Assembly (NCBI RefSeq): GCF_900109375.1 | Contig: NZ_FOAB01000004.1 | Span: 582,565-646,564, forward strand | Origin: Aquimarina amphilecti | GTDB lineage: Bacteria > Bacteroidota > Bacteroidia > Flavobacteriales > Flavobacteriaceae | Direction of reading: 5' to 3' | DNA length: 64,000 nucleotides | Part shown: positions 28,110-37,478 of the stretch, one piece after another | Layout of the letters: every line of letters begins with the position of its first letter | Numbering within the stretch: the stretch's first letter is position 1 | Program-made: the position numbers and the translations under genes | Notes under the pieces: model-generated | The model's database searches: none | What the model was told of the DNA's origin: nothing | What the model saw: the letters and a program-made list of their open reading frames with translations, nothing else

Positions 28110-28754
28110 TTATTCTAGATTGTAATTTCCATATGCCCATTTTACTGACGGATTAATCCATTCTTTTAAAGGCTTAAATAAAAATCCGTGACCCATTCCT
28201 GTATTTAATTCAATTTCTTTAAAGTGTTTTATTTCGCAACGTGAAGTTTTCTTTCGTTCTAAAGCGGAAACTCCAAATGAATCAGATTTTTCATAAATCG
28301 TTAATACATTTCCGCAATAATTAATTTCAGGTATATTTTCAATATCACTATTCCTAAAACTAGCAATGAATACAAAGTTTAAATCTTGATTATTTGACAA
28401 AGTCGAAACATATTGGGCAATATATCCACCTTTTGATGTTCCAATTACAGTTATTCTTTTAGGTCCAACTCCTATTTTTATTAAGCTATCGATTTGATTT
28501 ACAATACCAACTGAGTATTCTCTAGCGTTAACATTTCCATTTCTTTTTTCGCTAATAACTTTTAAACCATTTTTTTTAAATTCATCAATAATTTCATTGT
28601 ATTCAGTTCTTCCGAATTCAGGGTGTAATTCGTCTAAATCATGTTCCTCTAAAAATCGATTATGAAGAAAGAAAATATACCGATCATCATCTTCAGTATT
28701 GCAAGCGAATAAAATCGTACAAAAAAGAATTATAGTCAATAAATTTATTTTCAT
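28110..28754 (-). CDS. Alpha/beta hydrolase-like lipoprotein
   Basis: A 214-residue lipoprotein (LFACNTEDD near residue 15). An alpha/beta-hydrolase nucleophile motif GTSKGG lies near residue 107, preceded by IGVGPKRITVI, and a possible catalytic histidine is in GMGHGFLF near 189. The likely substrate is unknown. Confidence 0.7.
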   Translation of the reverse strand: MKINLLTIILFCTILFACNTEDDDRYIFFLHNRFLEEHDLDELHPEFGRTEYNEIIDEFKKNGLKVISEKRNGNVNAREYSVGIVNQIDSLIKIGVGPKRITVIGTSKGGYIAQYVSTLSNNQDLNFVFIASFRNSDIENIPEINYCGNVLTIYEKSDSFGVSALERKKTSRCEIKHFKEIELNTGMGHGFLFKPLKEWINPSVKWAYGNYNLE

Positions 28755-28856
28755 TGGTTATATGATGTTTTTGAAATAATAGATGGAAATTTCATTTTAT
28801 TGAGAATGGACATCATAGATAATGTAGGTGTTAGTATTTTATAATGATCAGGTGTT

Positions 28857-29231
28857 TTATTTATCTTTCCGAAGAATTTTCTCCATTTTACGACCTCTTG
28901 CTAATTCATCAATCAACTTCTCCAAACGCCTACATTGTTTATACACTTCAAATTCATCTTCTATTTCTTCAATTCGATAACCGCAAACAACTCCTTTAAT
29001 CATGTGCGCATTGGGATGAATTTTTGCTTTTTCGAAAAAAGTTCTAAATGTTACTTTCTCTTCAATAAGCTTTTGTAATCTATCTTCATTGAAACCAGTT
29101 AACCATTCTATTACTTGATGGAACTCTTCTTTTGTTCTGCCATGCTTTTCCAATCTATTCCAGTAAAGAGGGTAAATGGATGCAAAAATCATTTTTGCGA
29201 CTTTTTCATTTTTTTCAGCTGTAACTTTCAT
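28857..29231 (-). CDS. DUF2200 family protein
   Basis: A 124-residue cytoplasmic protein matching DUF2200 (KMIFASIYPLYWNRLEKHGRTKEE, NAHMIKGVVCGYRIEEIED). It is mostly helical, of unknown function, and common in Bacteroidota and lactobacilli. Confidence 0.85.
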   Translation of the reverse strand: MKVTAEKNEKVAKMIFASIYPLYWNRLEKHGRTKEEFHQVIEWLTGFNEDRLQKLIEEKVTFRTFFEKAKIHPNAHMIKGVVCGYRIEEIEDEFEVYKQCRRLEKLIDELARGRKMEKILRKDK

Positions 29232-29322
29232 TTTTAACTGGATTTTAATTTTATATCAATTGATACTAATTGTGTACTATATGAAGATTATGGCAGTTAG
29301 TAAACGTTTCTTGTTAGGTAAG

Positions 29323-29757
29323 TTAATTTCTACATGCACATTCATGATGTTCGTTGAGATATTCTATTGTTTCTGTACAGAGTTTCTCTAAAATAGAAAT
29401 GTCAATATCGGCAAGTTTTTTTACATAAATACAGGCTTTCCCCATTTTAAATTTCCCGAAATCTTTTAATAATTCATCACTTTTATCAGTTTTCGAATAT
29501 ATATAAAGCGAAAATTGTGCTTTTCGTGGTGAGAAACCGAGCAAAGGAGCATCCCCTTCATGTCCACTAGCATATTTGTAATGATAACTACCAAAACCAA
29601 TAATAGTCGGTCCCCACATTTTAGGCTCAAATCCAGACCATTTTTCCATTAATTCAATTAAATTATTACTGTCGATTTTCTTTTGCTCATTGTCCACGTA
29701 AGAATTAATAAAATCGATTACATTGACTTTAGTTTGAATTGTTTTATTCTTTGCCAT
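29323..29757 (-). CDS. DUF1801 family protein
   Basis: A 144-residue protein with the DUF1801/YdhG-like core (WSGFEPKMWGPTIIGFGSYHY, GDAPLLGFSPRKAQFSLYIY). No catalytic function is known. The TTA stop lies close to a small candidate core GTTAGGTAAG but the reverse-complement partner is not found. Confidence 0.82.
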   Translation of the reverse strand: MAKNKTIQTKVNVIDFINSYVDNEQKKIDSNNLIELMEKWSGFEPKMWGPTIIGFGSYHYKYASGHEGDAPLLGFSPRKAQFSLYIYSKTDKSDELLKDFGKFKMGKACIYVKKLADIDISILEKLCTETIEYLNEHHECACRN

Positions 29758-29786
29758 GTAGTATTAATTTAATTATGTTTGGAATG

Positions 29787-29987
29787 CAAGTTAATGTTTA
29801 ATATATCTGTTGTTACTTAGTAAATGTTGAGCTAACAAGATACATTTTTAGTATAGATTTTATCCATTCAATTTCATTTTTTCAGCTTATAGACAATGTT
29901 TAGGTTATTATCAGTTCCAGAATTAAAAGTAGAGAACTTTTGATTAAGCACTAAATTTCGTTTTGATTATTACCATTGTTAGTAGTA
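29787..29987 (-). repeat. Degenerate attC-like site
   Basis: The low end AAGTTAATGTTTAATATAT follows family B sites, while the high end (from GTTTAGGTTATTATCAG to TTACCATTGTTAGTAG) follows family A sites. It is either a hybrid or two decayed sites fused. GTTAGTAGTA at 29978 is its gene-proximal core, 5 bases from the stop of the HAD gene. Confidence 0.6.
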
Positions 29988-29991
29988 GGTT

Positions 29992-30645
29992 TTAGTTAAG
30001 TAATTTCATTCCTTCTTTTTCAAAACAGTTGATTTTATAATCAGCTAACTCAAAGTTGAGCTTGTTATTTCCATTAGTGAAGGCAATGACTGTCATACCT
30101 GCTTTTTTTCCTGCTAACATACCAGAATGAGAATCTTCAACTACTAAACAATTTTCTGGTTTTATATGTAACTTTTTTGCTGTAGTAAAATAAACTCCAG
30201 GGTCAGGTTTACCTTTTTCTTCGAATTCAGCAGATGAAATAGCATCGAATAGATGTAAAATATTTATTTTATTTAAAACTATAGGAATAATTTTATTTGG
30301 GGAATTAGTGGCTAATCCAATTTTATAGTTTTTGATTTTTAGTTTTTCAATGAATGATTTTACTCCAAAGATTTCACAATTTTCTGTTTCAATCAAACTA
30401 ATGACTTTTGAAATAACCATTTGTTCCACAGTATTAAGGTCTTTACCTTTCCAAGGGAATTTATTATACCAAAATTTAGTAACCTCATATGTGGTCATAG
30501 ATTTTGTGATTTCAGAATGTTCTTCAGTTACTTTGACACCTAACGAAGTAAATGTTTCATATTCAGCTTTTTTCCAAAGTTTTTCAGAATCAACTATTAC
30601 TCCATCCATATCAAAAATAACAGCCTTCTTATTTGATAGATTCAT
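29992..30645 (-). CDS. HAD-superfamily phosphatase, beta-phosphoglucomutase-like
   Basis: A 217-residue enzyme starting at the ATG at 30645 (MNLSNKKAVIFDMDGVIVDS). The HAD motif I DMDGVIVDSE, motif II TNSP, motif III lysine in EFEEKGKPDPGVY and motif IV VVEDSHSGMLAGKKAGM are all present. It is a cytoplasmic sugar-phosphate phosphatase or mutase. It lies in a probable old cassette between attC remnants at 29787 and 30701. Confidence 0.88.
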   Translation of the reverse strand: MNLSNKKAVIFDMDGVIVDSEKLWKKAEYETFTSLGVKVTEEHSEITKSMTTYEVTKFWYNKFPWKGKDLNTVEQMVISKVISLIETENCEIFGVKSFIEKLKIKNYKIGLATNSPNKIIPIVLNKINILHLFDAISSAEFEEKGKPDPGVYFTTAKKLHIKPENCLVVEDSHSGMLAGKKAGMTVIAFTNGNNKLNFELADYKINCFEKEGMKLLN

Positions 30646-30700
30646 TTTTATAATTTTTACCTTACCATTCTCAAATTTAAATATCAATCCAAAGAAAACT

Positions 30701-30780
30701 CTAACGTTCTTCGTATAAGAAATTAAAGGCAGGTGATAGTAATGCGTTTCTAATTGGTATTAGGTCAAATATAAATATCT
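30701..30780 (-). repeat. attC half-site remnant (family F)
   Basis: CTAACGTTCTTCGTATAAGA and the following GGCAGGTGATAG...GCGTTTCTAATTGGTA match the low half of the site at 40561 almost base by base. The other half is lost or replaced by sequence leading to the next remnant. Confidence 0.6.
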
Positions 30781-30870
30781 TACTTTATTGTAACCTGAAT
30801 TCAGTAATATTTTCTTTAGTATCAAAAATATCAGGATAGTATTTTTTTGCGTTTAATATTTTTTCTAGTT

Positions 30871-31045
30871 GTTAACGCTCCAGTTGTGTTAGTTCGGGAT
30901 TAGATATACATTAGCCAAAACCTTTAATTTTGTTTTATCTTTTTCCTAAAGCTAAATCAAAAGATTTGATCGACAATATAAAAATATAGTAAACTTTGGG
31001 TTATGTACCAAAACTCGTATTAATTATTAGTATCCTTGTGTGTTG
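30871..31045 (-). repeat. Degenerate family A attC-like site
   Basis: The stretch has the family A features in order: GTTAACGC core, TTAGTTCGGGATT, TTAGCCAAAACCTTTAATTT, the inner AAAGCTAAATCAAAAGATTTG hairpin and AAACTCGTATTAATTATTAG. Many single-base changes relative to the sharp copies above 47 kb show decay. Confidence 0.7.
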
Positions 31046-31570
31046 TTATTTTTTTAAGTTCAAGTTTTCTTGTTTATTAACTAATTCCAATTGCTTTTTG
31101 TAAGTTTCAATTCTTGCGTGGGCAGTTCCGTCCACTAATAAAATAACGATCATCATAGCAATCGTTGTGATACTAATTGCTCGCCAAGTTGGACTGTCTA
31201 TAAAAATAATTAGTAAGGCGGCTACAATGATTATTATCGGAATAGCCTTGAAAACTATTGTTCTGTATTCCTTCAAAGTGCTTTCAGCGCGTACAATTTC
31301 TGATTCTAAAAATGCTGATTTATCTTTGTTGTAGGCAGTTTCAAATTCTTTAATTCTTGATTTATTAGTAAAAAATAACCCGAGTCCTATAGTCAAAAGT
31401 AAAACACCTGCTACCACGGTAGGTATGATGTAAGCTTTGGAAATTTCAGTTTTTCCCAACTGCCAAAATCCTAAACTTGCTGCCATAAATACAAGCCCGA
31501 AGAGAATGAAAAATGGGGTTGAAAAAAGTTCTGCTTTTGCCCAATCAGTTGCTGTTTTTAATATATCCAT
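31046..31570 (-). CDS. Membrane protein of unknown function
   Basis: A 174-residue protein with four hydrophobic segments (FFILFGLVFMAASLGFW; YIIPTVVAGVLLLTIGLGLFF; KAIPIIIIVAALLIIFI; RAISITTIAMMIVILLV) and a basic, coiled-coil-like loop between the second and third. I do not recognise a family. It is followed closely by an AraC regulator and an SDR gene upstream on the same strand. Confidence 0.65.
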   Translation of the reverse strand: MDILKTATDWAKAELFSTPFFILFGLVFMAASLGFWQLGKTEISKAYIIPTVVAGVLLLTIGLGLFFTNKSRIKEFETAYNKDKSAFLESEIVRAESTLKEYRTIVFKAIPIIIIVAALLIIFIDSPTWRAISITTIAMMIVILLVDGTAHARIETYKKQLELVNKQENLNLKK

Positions 31571-31574
31571 AATT

Positions 31575-32486
31575 TTAATTCATTTTATATAGTTTTCTGT
31601 ACTCAGTAGGACTTATACCTTCTTTCTTCTTAAATAATCTTGAAAAATATTGCGGATACTCAAACCCCAATTCATATGCAACTTCCGAAATACTTTTATT
31701 CGGTTTCAACAAAATGTTTTTTGCTACATCAATCAAGTATAATTGTAAGTGTTCGGTTGTAGTTTTACCAGTTTCACTTTTAAGTGTGTCACTCAGGTAG
31801 CGCTGCGAAACTGACATTTTATTTGCCATTTTTTCTAAACTTGGAATACCTTTTTCATGTAATTGTCCTGATTCAAAATAATCTTCTAATTGTTGATTAA
31901 ATTGCACTAACAAATCATTTGATAATTCTTTTCGATTTAGAAACTGTCTTTCATAAAATCGATTGGCATATTTTAAGAGCGTACTTAAATGAGAAAGGAT
32001 AATATCTTTACTAAATTCATCTTGGTTATTTTGATATTCTATTTCAATATTTTCCGCAATTGATTCTATCTGCCTTTCTTCTTTTGGCGAAAGATGTAGT
32101 GCCTCATTTGCTGAGTAGGAGAAGAATCCATATTTCTTTATTTGTTGTACTAGTTCTGTTCCTTTTAGAAAATCTTCATGGAAGTTTATTGAAAAGCCTT
32201 TTTGCTCAAAGACTACGTTATCATCCCATTGTAAAACTTGTCTTGGCGAAATGAAAATTAAAGCACCATTAGTAAAATCATATTTTGTTCGTCCGTAGTT
32301 TAAGTTTCCTTTCACAAACTTCTTTAAACTAATAGAATAACATTCGTTAGTTATAGGTGGTGAACTTTTTCTTGGACAAGGAAGGTAACCATTTACTTTT
32401 GGAGTAAATATACTCAGCATAGGATGTTCAGGAAGAGGAAGTTCAAGATAATCTAAATAAGATGATAATGTTTTAAAATGTTTCAT
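31575..32486 (-). CDS. AraC family transcriptional regulator
   Basis: A 303-residue protein from the ATG at 32486 (MKHFKTLSSYL); a longer reading to 32507 overlaps the SDR gene. The AraC C-terminal HTH is MANKMSVSQRYLSDTLKSET and ISEVAYELGFEYPQYFSRLFKKK. It lies 8 bases after the SDR gene and 4 bases before the membrane-protein gene, so the three may be one operon. Confidence 0.87.
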   Translation of the reverse strand: MKHFKTLSSYLDYLELPLPEHPMLSIFTPKVNGYLPCPRKSSPPITNECYSISLKKFVKGNLNYGRTKYDFTNGALIFISPRQVLQWDDNVVFEQKGFSINFHEDFLKGTELVQQIKKYGFFSYSANEALHLSPKEERQIESIAENIEIEYQNNQDEFSKDIILSHLSTLLKYANRFYERQFLNRKELSNDLLVQFNQQLEDYFESGQLHEKGIPSLEKMANKMSVSQRYLSDTLKSETGKTTTEHLQLYLIDVAKNILLKPNKSISEVAYELGFEYPQYFSRLFKKKEGISPTEYRKLYKMN

Positions 32487-32494
32487 TACACTAA

Positions 32495-33442
32495 TTAAAA
32501 ATTCCATTTAAAATTTATTGCTTTTTCTGATACATCCCAAAGTTTCTCCATTACAGGTTTATCCTTTGCGTGTGGCTCTAATTTACACTCGCCAACGGGA
32601 CCAGTCCAATAATTTCTTCCTGTGGGACCATAAAAACCTCTTTGATCAAGATTTGGTTCTGTAGCACACATCAATTCTGGATATGAACCTTTTTCAGCCG
32701 ATTGTACCATAGGAGATAATTTCATTAATTGCCATATGAACCTAGTTATTAAACTACCATTGGTTTTGATTAGAGAGGTTGAAGAAGCACCTGGGTGACA
32801 AGCATAAACTTTTAAGTTAGTTTTACCAGCTTTTTTTAACCTATCTTGTAATTCATATACAGACATGATTTGTGCTAGTTTACTTTGGCTATACACACCA
32901 TTAGGGCTATAATTTTCATCCCAGTTCATATCATCAAACTGTATGGTTTTAATCCCTAAATTATACCCCATACTTCCTACAGTTACAATACGCCCTTTCG
33001 ATTCTTCTATTCGTGGATATAGCAGAGCTTGAAGTAAAAAGTTGCCATAGTGATTTACACCAAGCTGACTTTCGAAGCCATCAACCGTTAACGTTTGTTT
33101 TGGTACCTGGGCAATGGCCGCGTTGCACATCAAGGCATCTATCTGAAGAACTTTCTTAAGAACTTCTTCTGCAGCATTTTTTACAGAAGCTTGTTCTGCC
33201 AAGTCCATACGTATATTAGATACATCTACATTACCTAGTTCTTGTTTCAAAGCCGTGATGGTATCTTCTGATTTTTTTGGATTACGATTAAGCATTACCA
33301 CTTTTGCTTCTTTGGATAACAATATTCTTGCTGCTTCAAATCCTGTTCCGCTTGTAGTACCTGTTATAACGAATGTTTTACCTTTAAGAGACCCAATTCT
33401 CTCAGGTGTCCATCCTTTTTTACCAAATTGATTTGTCTTCAT
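32495..33442 (-). CDS. Short-chain dehydrogenase/reductase
   Basis: A 315-residue SDR with the cofactor loop FVITGTTSGTGFEAA (TGxxxGxG, near residue 25), the NAA motif in LMCNAAIAQVP, and a YSQSK catalytic tetrad segment. It resembles protochlorophyllide-reductase-like or retinol-type SDRs in length. It is first in the SDR-AraC-membrane-protein run. Confidence 0.88.
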   Translation of the reverse strand: MKTNQFGKKGWTPERIGSLKGKTFVITGTTSGTGFEAARILLSKEAKVVMLNRNPKKSEDTITALKQELGNVDVSNIRMDLAEQASVKNAAEEVLKKVLQIDALMCNAAIAQVPKQTLTVDGFESQLGVNHYGNFLLQALLYPRIEESKGRIVTVGSMGYNLGIKTIQFDDMNWDENYSPNGVYSQSKLAQIMSVYELQDRLKKAGKTNLKVYACHPGASSTSLIKTNGSLITRFIWQLMKLSPMVQSAEKGSYPELMCATEPNLDQRGFYGPTGRNYWTGPVGECKLEPHAKDKPVMEKLWDVSEKAINFKWNF

Positions 33443-33552
33443 TTTTGCTTATTCTTTTGGTTCAAATTAATAAGGCAAAGGTATATGTGAAGTGATCTTA
33501 ACTTCTTATACAGATTTTCAGATATTGTATACTTTTTGGTTTGTTTTAATTA

Positions 33553-33602
33553 CGCAGAACGTATCATATAAGAAATTAAGGGCAGCTGATAAGCCATTTG
33601 TT
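33553..33602 (-). repeat. attC half-site remnant (family F)
   Basis: CGCAGAACGTATCATATAAG followed by AAATTAAGGGCAGCTGATAAGCCATTTG matches the low halves of the sites at 30701 and 40561. The high half is not recognisable before the CPBP gene. Confidence 0.55.
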
Positions 33603-33646
33603 TTCTTATATCTTGAATAAATATATAGGTTTTGCGTATTAGATCC

Positions 33647-34387
33647 TTACAGCCATCCGTAATACATAAAAATTAAAGCAACGGTATCAATAAAACCATG
33701 AACCGCGATGTTGAACCATAAATTGTTCTTTCGGATATGGAAAATGATGGCTAGGATCATACCTATAGTACCTGTTACAATCTGTCCTGTTATTCCTTGA
33801 TATGCATGAGAAGACCCAAAAATAAACCCAAAGAGTAGAATGTTAATGACAAGGCTAATTTTGCTTGAACCAAAAAACTTAGTAAACTGTTTCATAAGGT
33901 ATCCTCTAAAAACAATTTCCTCGGCGAATGCTGCCGATAAAATCATATAAACAAATAGCCCCAATATAGCTGGTAGATTTCCAACAAATTGTTCAAATTC
34001 AGAATAGTCTATAGGTTGCCCTGTAAAGTACGTAACACTTGGTAGCAATACATATCCATTAAAAAAGAAGATAACGATACCTAATAGTGGAGCCTGAATT
34101 AATAAATCTTTTGCACTTGTCCTTTTGCCGTGAAAACCTAAAGAGCTAAAAAGTTCTTTTTTATATTCTATAGCACTTGCTATTATAAATATTAAAGCGG
34201 CTATAATCATTTGAAAATATCCTGATGCATATAACAAACAACAAAGAATGACAGCTATTATTGGAGTTAATTTTGTAATTAAAGAATTTTTATTCATTGT
34301 ATTATCATTTTTTAATTTGAAGCAAAGTAAAAACGATAATACAAGAGAAACAGTGATATACAGCTCATTCTTACTGAATGGTATCAA
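33647..34387 (-). CDS. CPBP-family intramembrane protease
   Basis: A 246-residue membrane protein; the first 30 residues may be untranslated, since a second ATG at 34297 (MNKNSLITK) also fits. The three CPBP motifs are present: EEIVFRGYL (E-E and R near 155), FGSSHAYQG, and the third near HGFIDTVALI. In bacteria these enzymes often handle peptide-antibiotic immunity; here no bacteriocin gene is nearby. Confidence 0.85.
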   Translation of the reverse strand: MIPFSKNELYITVSLVLSFLLCFKLKNDNTMNKNSLITKLTPIIAVILCCLLYASGYFQMIIAALIFIIASAIEYKKELFSSLGFHGKRTSAKDLLIQAPLLGIVIFFFNGYVLLPSVTYFTGQPIDYSEFEQFVGNLPAILGLFVYMILSAAFAEEIVFRGYLMKQFTKFFGSSKISLVINILLFGFIFGSSHAYQGITGQIVTGTIGMILAIIFHIRKNNLWFNIAVHGFIDTVALIFMYYGWL

Positions 34388-34633
34388 AATAATAGCTGAA
34401 TAATCATTATTTTATATAGCTACACTTAAACAGATTTATAAACTCTCATTTTTTATATCTATTAATGTTTATTAGAAAAGCTTTTGACCGTGATAGTAGA
34501 TTTAATCAACAAAAATGATTTATCATTTTCAACTTTTTTGTAGCTATATTCAATATTTAAGAATGGTTTATTATCAAGTTAGTAATAATGAAATAGAAAT
34601 CCAGAGATATTTATTCAGTTTATTATTAATAAA

Positions 34634-34753
34634 ATTTAACATCTCGGCTATGGTTAGTACCCGAATATATGAACATTTAATTTTTGATTAAGCATTTGGT
34701 CATTTTTTATATTACAATAGACTTTAATATAAACTCGTATATTCTTTTCTAAC
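34634..34753 (-). repeat. Degenerate, shortened family A attC-like site
   Basis: It opens with AACATCTCGGCTATGGTTAG, exactly the family A opening with one altered core base, contains GATTAAGCATTTGGTC, and ends at AAACTCGTATATTC. The inner hairpin segment has been lost. It lies directly before the Crp gene stop. Confidence 0.7.
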
Positions 34754-35344
34754 TTATTTCGTTTTTAATAGGAATTTGGACTTGATTCTACTTAAAGTTT
34801 CTTGTGATATATTGATATAAGATGCTACAACCTTATTAGGAAGGCGTTTTACAATATTTGGATTAATTTTAAATAATTGTTTATATCGTTCCGATGCATT
34901 TAGAGTAGTAAATGAAATTAATCTTTTAGCGTTATTTACATATGCTTTTTCTAAATAGATATTGTAAAAATCTTTCCATTTAGGAATAATTTCCATTAAA
35001 TATCTAAAGTCTTGGTGAGTGATGTATAAAAGTTCGCTATTTTCAATGGCTTGAATAGATTCTTGAGCAGGTTGATTTGTTATAAAACTAACTAGCTCTG
35101 TTGCAAATTGATTTTCAAAAGCAATGTAACGCGTAATATCTTTCCCTTCCTCATCGATATAGAACAGTCTTAAGCAACCTTTTATTACAAAATAACTTAC
35201 TTGACTATTTTTTCCACTTGGAAGTAAAGTTTGATTTTTGCTTTTTTTTATTGTTTTAAAATAAGACAATACAATTTTTAAATCATGATCATCAATATCG
35301 ATGTTCTTTTTTATGAAATTTGTGAGTTCATTATATTTTATCAT
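34754..35344 (-). CDS. Crp/Fnr family transcriptional regulator
   Basis: A 196-residue regulator with the nucleotide-binding-like barrel (TLLPSGKNSQVSYFVIKGCLRLFYI) and a C-terminal HTH (ASYINISQETLSRIKSKF). It starts at the base after the stop of ribB, so the two are co-transcribed. It resembles the gene at 22505. Confidence 0.87.
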   Translation of the reverse strand: MIKYNELTNFIKKNIDIDDHDLKIVLSYFKTIKKSKNQTLLPSGKNSQVSYFVIKGCLRLFYIDEEGKDITRYIAFENQFATELVSFITNQPAQESIQAIENSELLYITHQDFRYLMEIIPKWKDFYNIYLEKAYVNNAKRLISFTTLNASERYKQLFKINPNIVKRLPNKVVASYINISQETLSRIKSKFLLKTK

Positions 35345-36007
35345 TTACTTATAGTCTCTTACAAATTTACGATATTGAATAATATCTTGAATTGATAGGA
35401 CAATCAAATCATGTTCTTTCGCAAACTGTATAATCGAATCATTTTTTGCCATTGTTCCATCATCATTCATTAGTTCACACAAAACAGCTTCAGGTTTTAA
35501 ACCGGCTAGTTTCATTAAATCGATGCTTCCTTCGGTGTGACCTTTTCTCTCTAACACTCCATCATCGTTGGCTCTTAAAGGAAAGATGTGCCCGGGTTTA
35601 GCTAAATCACTACTTTTGGTATTTTCATTGCAAGCAACTTGGATAGTTTTCAACCTATCTGTAGCAGAAACTCCTGTGGTAACACCTTCTTTTGCTTCTA
35701 TAGTAATCGTAAAAGGTGTTTGAAAACTACTAGTGTTTTCCTTTATCATATATGGTAAATTAAGTAGGTCAGCTTTTTCATTCGTCAAGCATAAACAGAC
35801 AATACCACTACATTTTCTAATCATTAAAGCCATTTGATCAATAGTCATATTATGAGCAGAAAATATTAAATCACCTTCATTTTCTCTGTCTATATCATCA
35901 ATTAAGATAATTCCATTTCCATTTTGAAGATTTGTTAATGCTTTTTCTATCCGTTCCTGACTATCGTTACCAAATAGTTTTAATTTATCTAACTCTGCAA
36001 TTACCAT
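35345..36007 (-). CDS. ribB: 3,4-dihydroxy-2-butanone 4-phosphate synthase
   Basis: A 220-residue enzyme of riboflavin synthesis that converts ribulose 5-phosphate to the four-carbon precursor. The signatures [14 protein letters not shown] (acidic metal site), [20 protein letters not shown] and [15 protein letters not shown] are intact. It lacks the GTP cyclohydrolase II domain of a RibBA fusion, so it is a solo RibB. In Bacteroidota the fused RibBA is usual; this extra copy next to a regulator inside the cassette-like region suggests acquisition. Confidence 0.92.
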   Translation of the reverse strand: MVIAELDKLKLFGNDSQERIEKALTNLQNGNGIILIDDIDRENEGDLIFSAHNMTIDQMALMIRKCSGIVCLCLTNEKADLLNLPYMIKENTSSFQTPFTITIEAKEGVTTGVSATDRLKTIQVACNENTKSSDLAKPGHIFPLRANDDGVLERKGHTEGSIDLMKLAGLKPEAVLCELMNDDGTMAKNDSIIQFAKEHDLIVLSIQDIIQYRKFVRDYK

Positions 36008-36288
36008 TTTAAATTATTTTATTTGTTTTTCTTGTTACAAAACTAATGTTGTTTCAAGTCAAACTATTTGACCTAAGTCAATAAATAAATCTATTTTGGT
36101 AGTTACTCGAATAAGCTTTTATTTATAGATGGTAACTTATAAGCCTGAGAGATATAGTTTAAAGAAAACGAGATTTAATAATAATCCGATGATTTTTTAT
36201 CTTGGTTTTTAGGTTTCTTATTTTTTAACTGAGTTTAAATTTAATAGGAGGGAAGTTTCTTAAATATTACAATTTTTTTGTCGCATTA

Positions 36289-36393
36289 AAACTAACATTT
36301 CGGTTATGATTCTTACAGGAATTAAGAGTAATGAGTTTTCGATTAAGGACCTAAATTTGTATTACTATTTGTTAATCACAGTTGTTATTGGTC
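36289..36393 (-). repeat. Degenerate family A attC-like site
   Basis: ACTAACATTTCGGTTATGATT, then ACAGGAATTAAGAGTAATGA and TTTTCGATTAAGGACCTAAA, follow the first half of the site at 59550. The inner hairpin is deleted. It ends in GTTATTGGTC, which overlaps the TAA stop of the next gene. Confidence 0.72.
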
Positions 36394-37335
36394 TTCATTT
36401 TGATTTAATATAACCTTAGTAGATTTAATTCGACCTTTTATATTTGGTTGTTTTTTTAAGAACATATTTTTAAAAAGTTCTATTTTCTTTAAAAAAGTAA
36501 GGCTGTCCATTTTTTTGTTATAGCAACTAAAGTAGAATGTACTATTTTTAGATACGTCTAGTCTTGGGGCGAAAAGTGATTTAAGTCCGTTAAAATCTAG
36601 TTTTTGTGCTTGAAGTTCTTTTTCCGTAAAAATAGCGGTGGAATATTGTATTTCATTTAATAATGCTATTTCTTTTTCGGGTGTTGATCCAACTGCTACA
36701 AACCATGTTGGTTTTCTGTCTTCTATTTTTTTTGTTAAAAGTTGTTTCGTGTTATCGGAATAATAACGAAGCTGAATAATTATATATTTATTTTCGTCAT
36801 CTTCCTTATTGACATTCTTAATGCATATTTCACTTCTTAAATTTTTTTCAAAAATATTACTAAGAAATTCATTTCCTTTTCCTCTATCAATAAAAATATT
36901 ATAACCTAAACTATCTACCTTTTCTTCAAATTCGTTTATGTATTTAATCGTTTCTTCTGATTCTGCAATATAATTTCTGCCAATTTGATAGGGATTAACA
37001 TAGTTACTTCGATATTGTCTATTTGCTTGTATTAATGCGGAACTTATTGTAGTTGTGTCATTGGTATAATAAAGAATTGTATTAATTTCTTTTGCAATGT
37101 TATTGGTTAAATTAGTAAGTTCTTCAACCTTCTTATTTCTTGCTATTATATGTTTATTTACTTCAGAAACGGATCCTCCGTAATGAATTGTTTCCATTTC
37201 TCTCTTAGCTTTGTAGTTATAAATTATTTCTTGAAAAGAATAGCCGCATAGTTTCATTAAAATTAAGCCTCCTAAAATGATGTAAATTCCATATTTAATA
37301 ATGAGAAAGCCTATACTATCTTTTTCTGGTTTCAT
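36385..37335 (-). CDS. Unknown protein with N-terminal membrane anchor
   Basis: A 316-residue protein with one transmembrane segment near residues 10-28, a helical, coiled-coil-like stretch to about 100, and a soluble remainder. No family was recognised. Its stop codon lies in the core of the attC-like site at 36289. The 5' side carries a weaker trace (TTAACGCTAAATATATGAATC at about 37387) of a family C site. Confidence 0.5.
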   Translation of the reverse strand: MKPEKDSIGFLIIKYGIYIILGGLILMKLCGYSFQEIIYNYKAKREMETIHYGGSVSEVNKHIIARNKKVEELTNLTNNIAKEINTILYYTNDTTTISSALIQANRQYRSNYVNPYQIGRNYIAESEETIKYINEFEEKVDSLGYNIFIDRGKGNEFLSNIFEKNLRSEICIKNVNKEDDENKYIIIQLRYYSDNTKQLLTKKIEDRKPTWFVAVGSTPEKEIALLNEIQYSTAIFTEKELQAQKLDFNGLKSLFAPRLDVSKNSTFYFSCYNKKMDSLTFLKKIELFKNMFLKKQPNIKGRIKSTKVILNQNEDQ

Positions 37336-37478
37336 AAAGGTGAATGTATTAGTATATTTTTTTTAAAAAATATGTAAAAATTGTAGTTAACGCTAAATAT
37401 ATGAATCAGAACAAGTAAATATATACCAATCTATTGATTACTTAATCTCTATGATTACATACATAATATTACAGAGTA

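Noticed and set aside
29231..29323. Additional attC between the DUF2200 and DUF1801 genes
   Set aside because: GTTAGGTAAG looks like a core, but no matching partner or family interior could be found.
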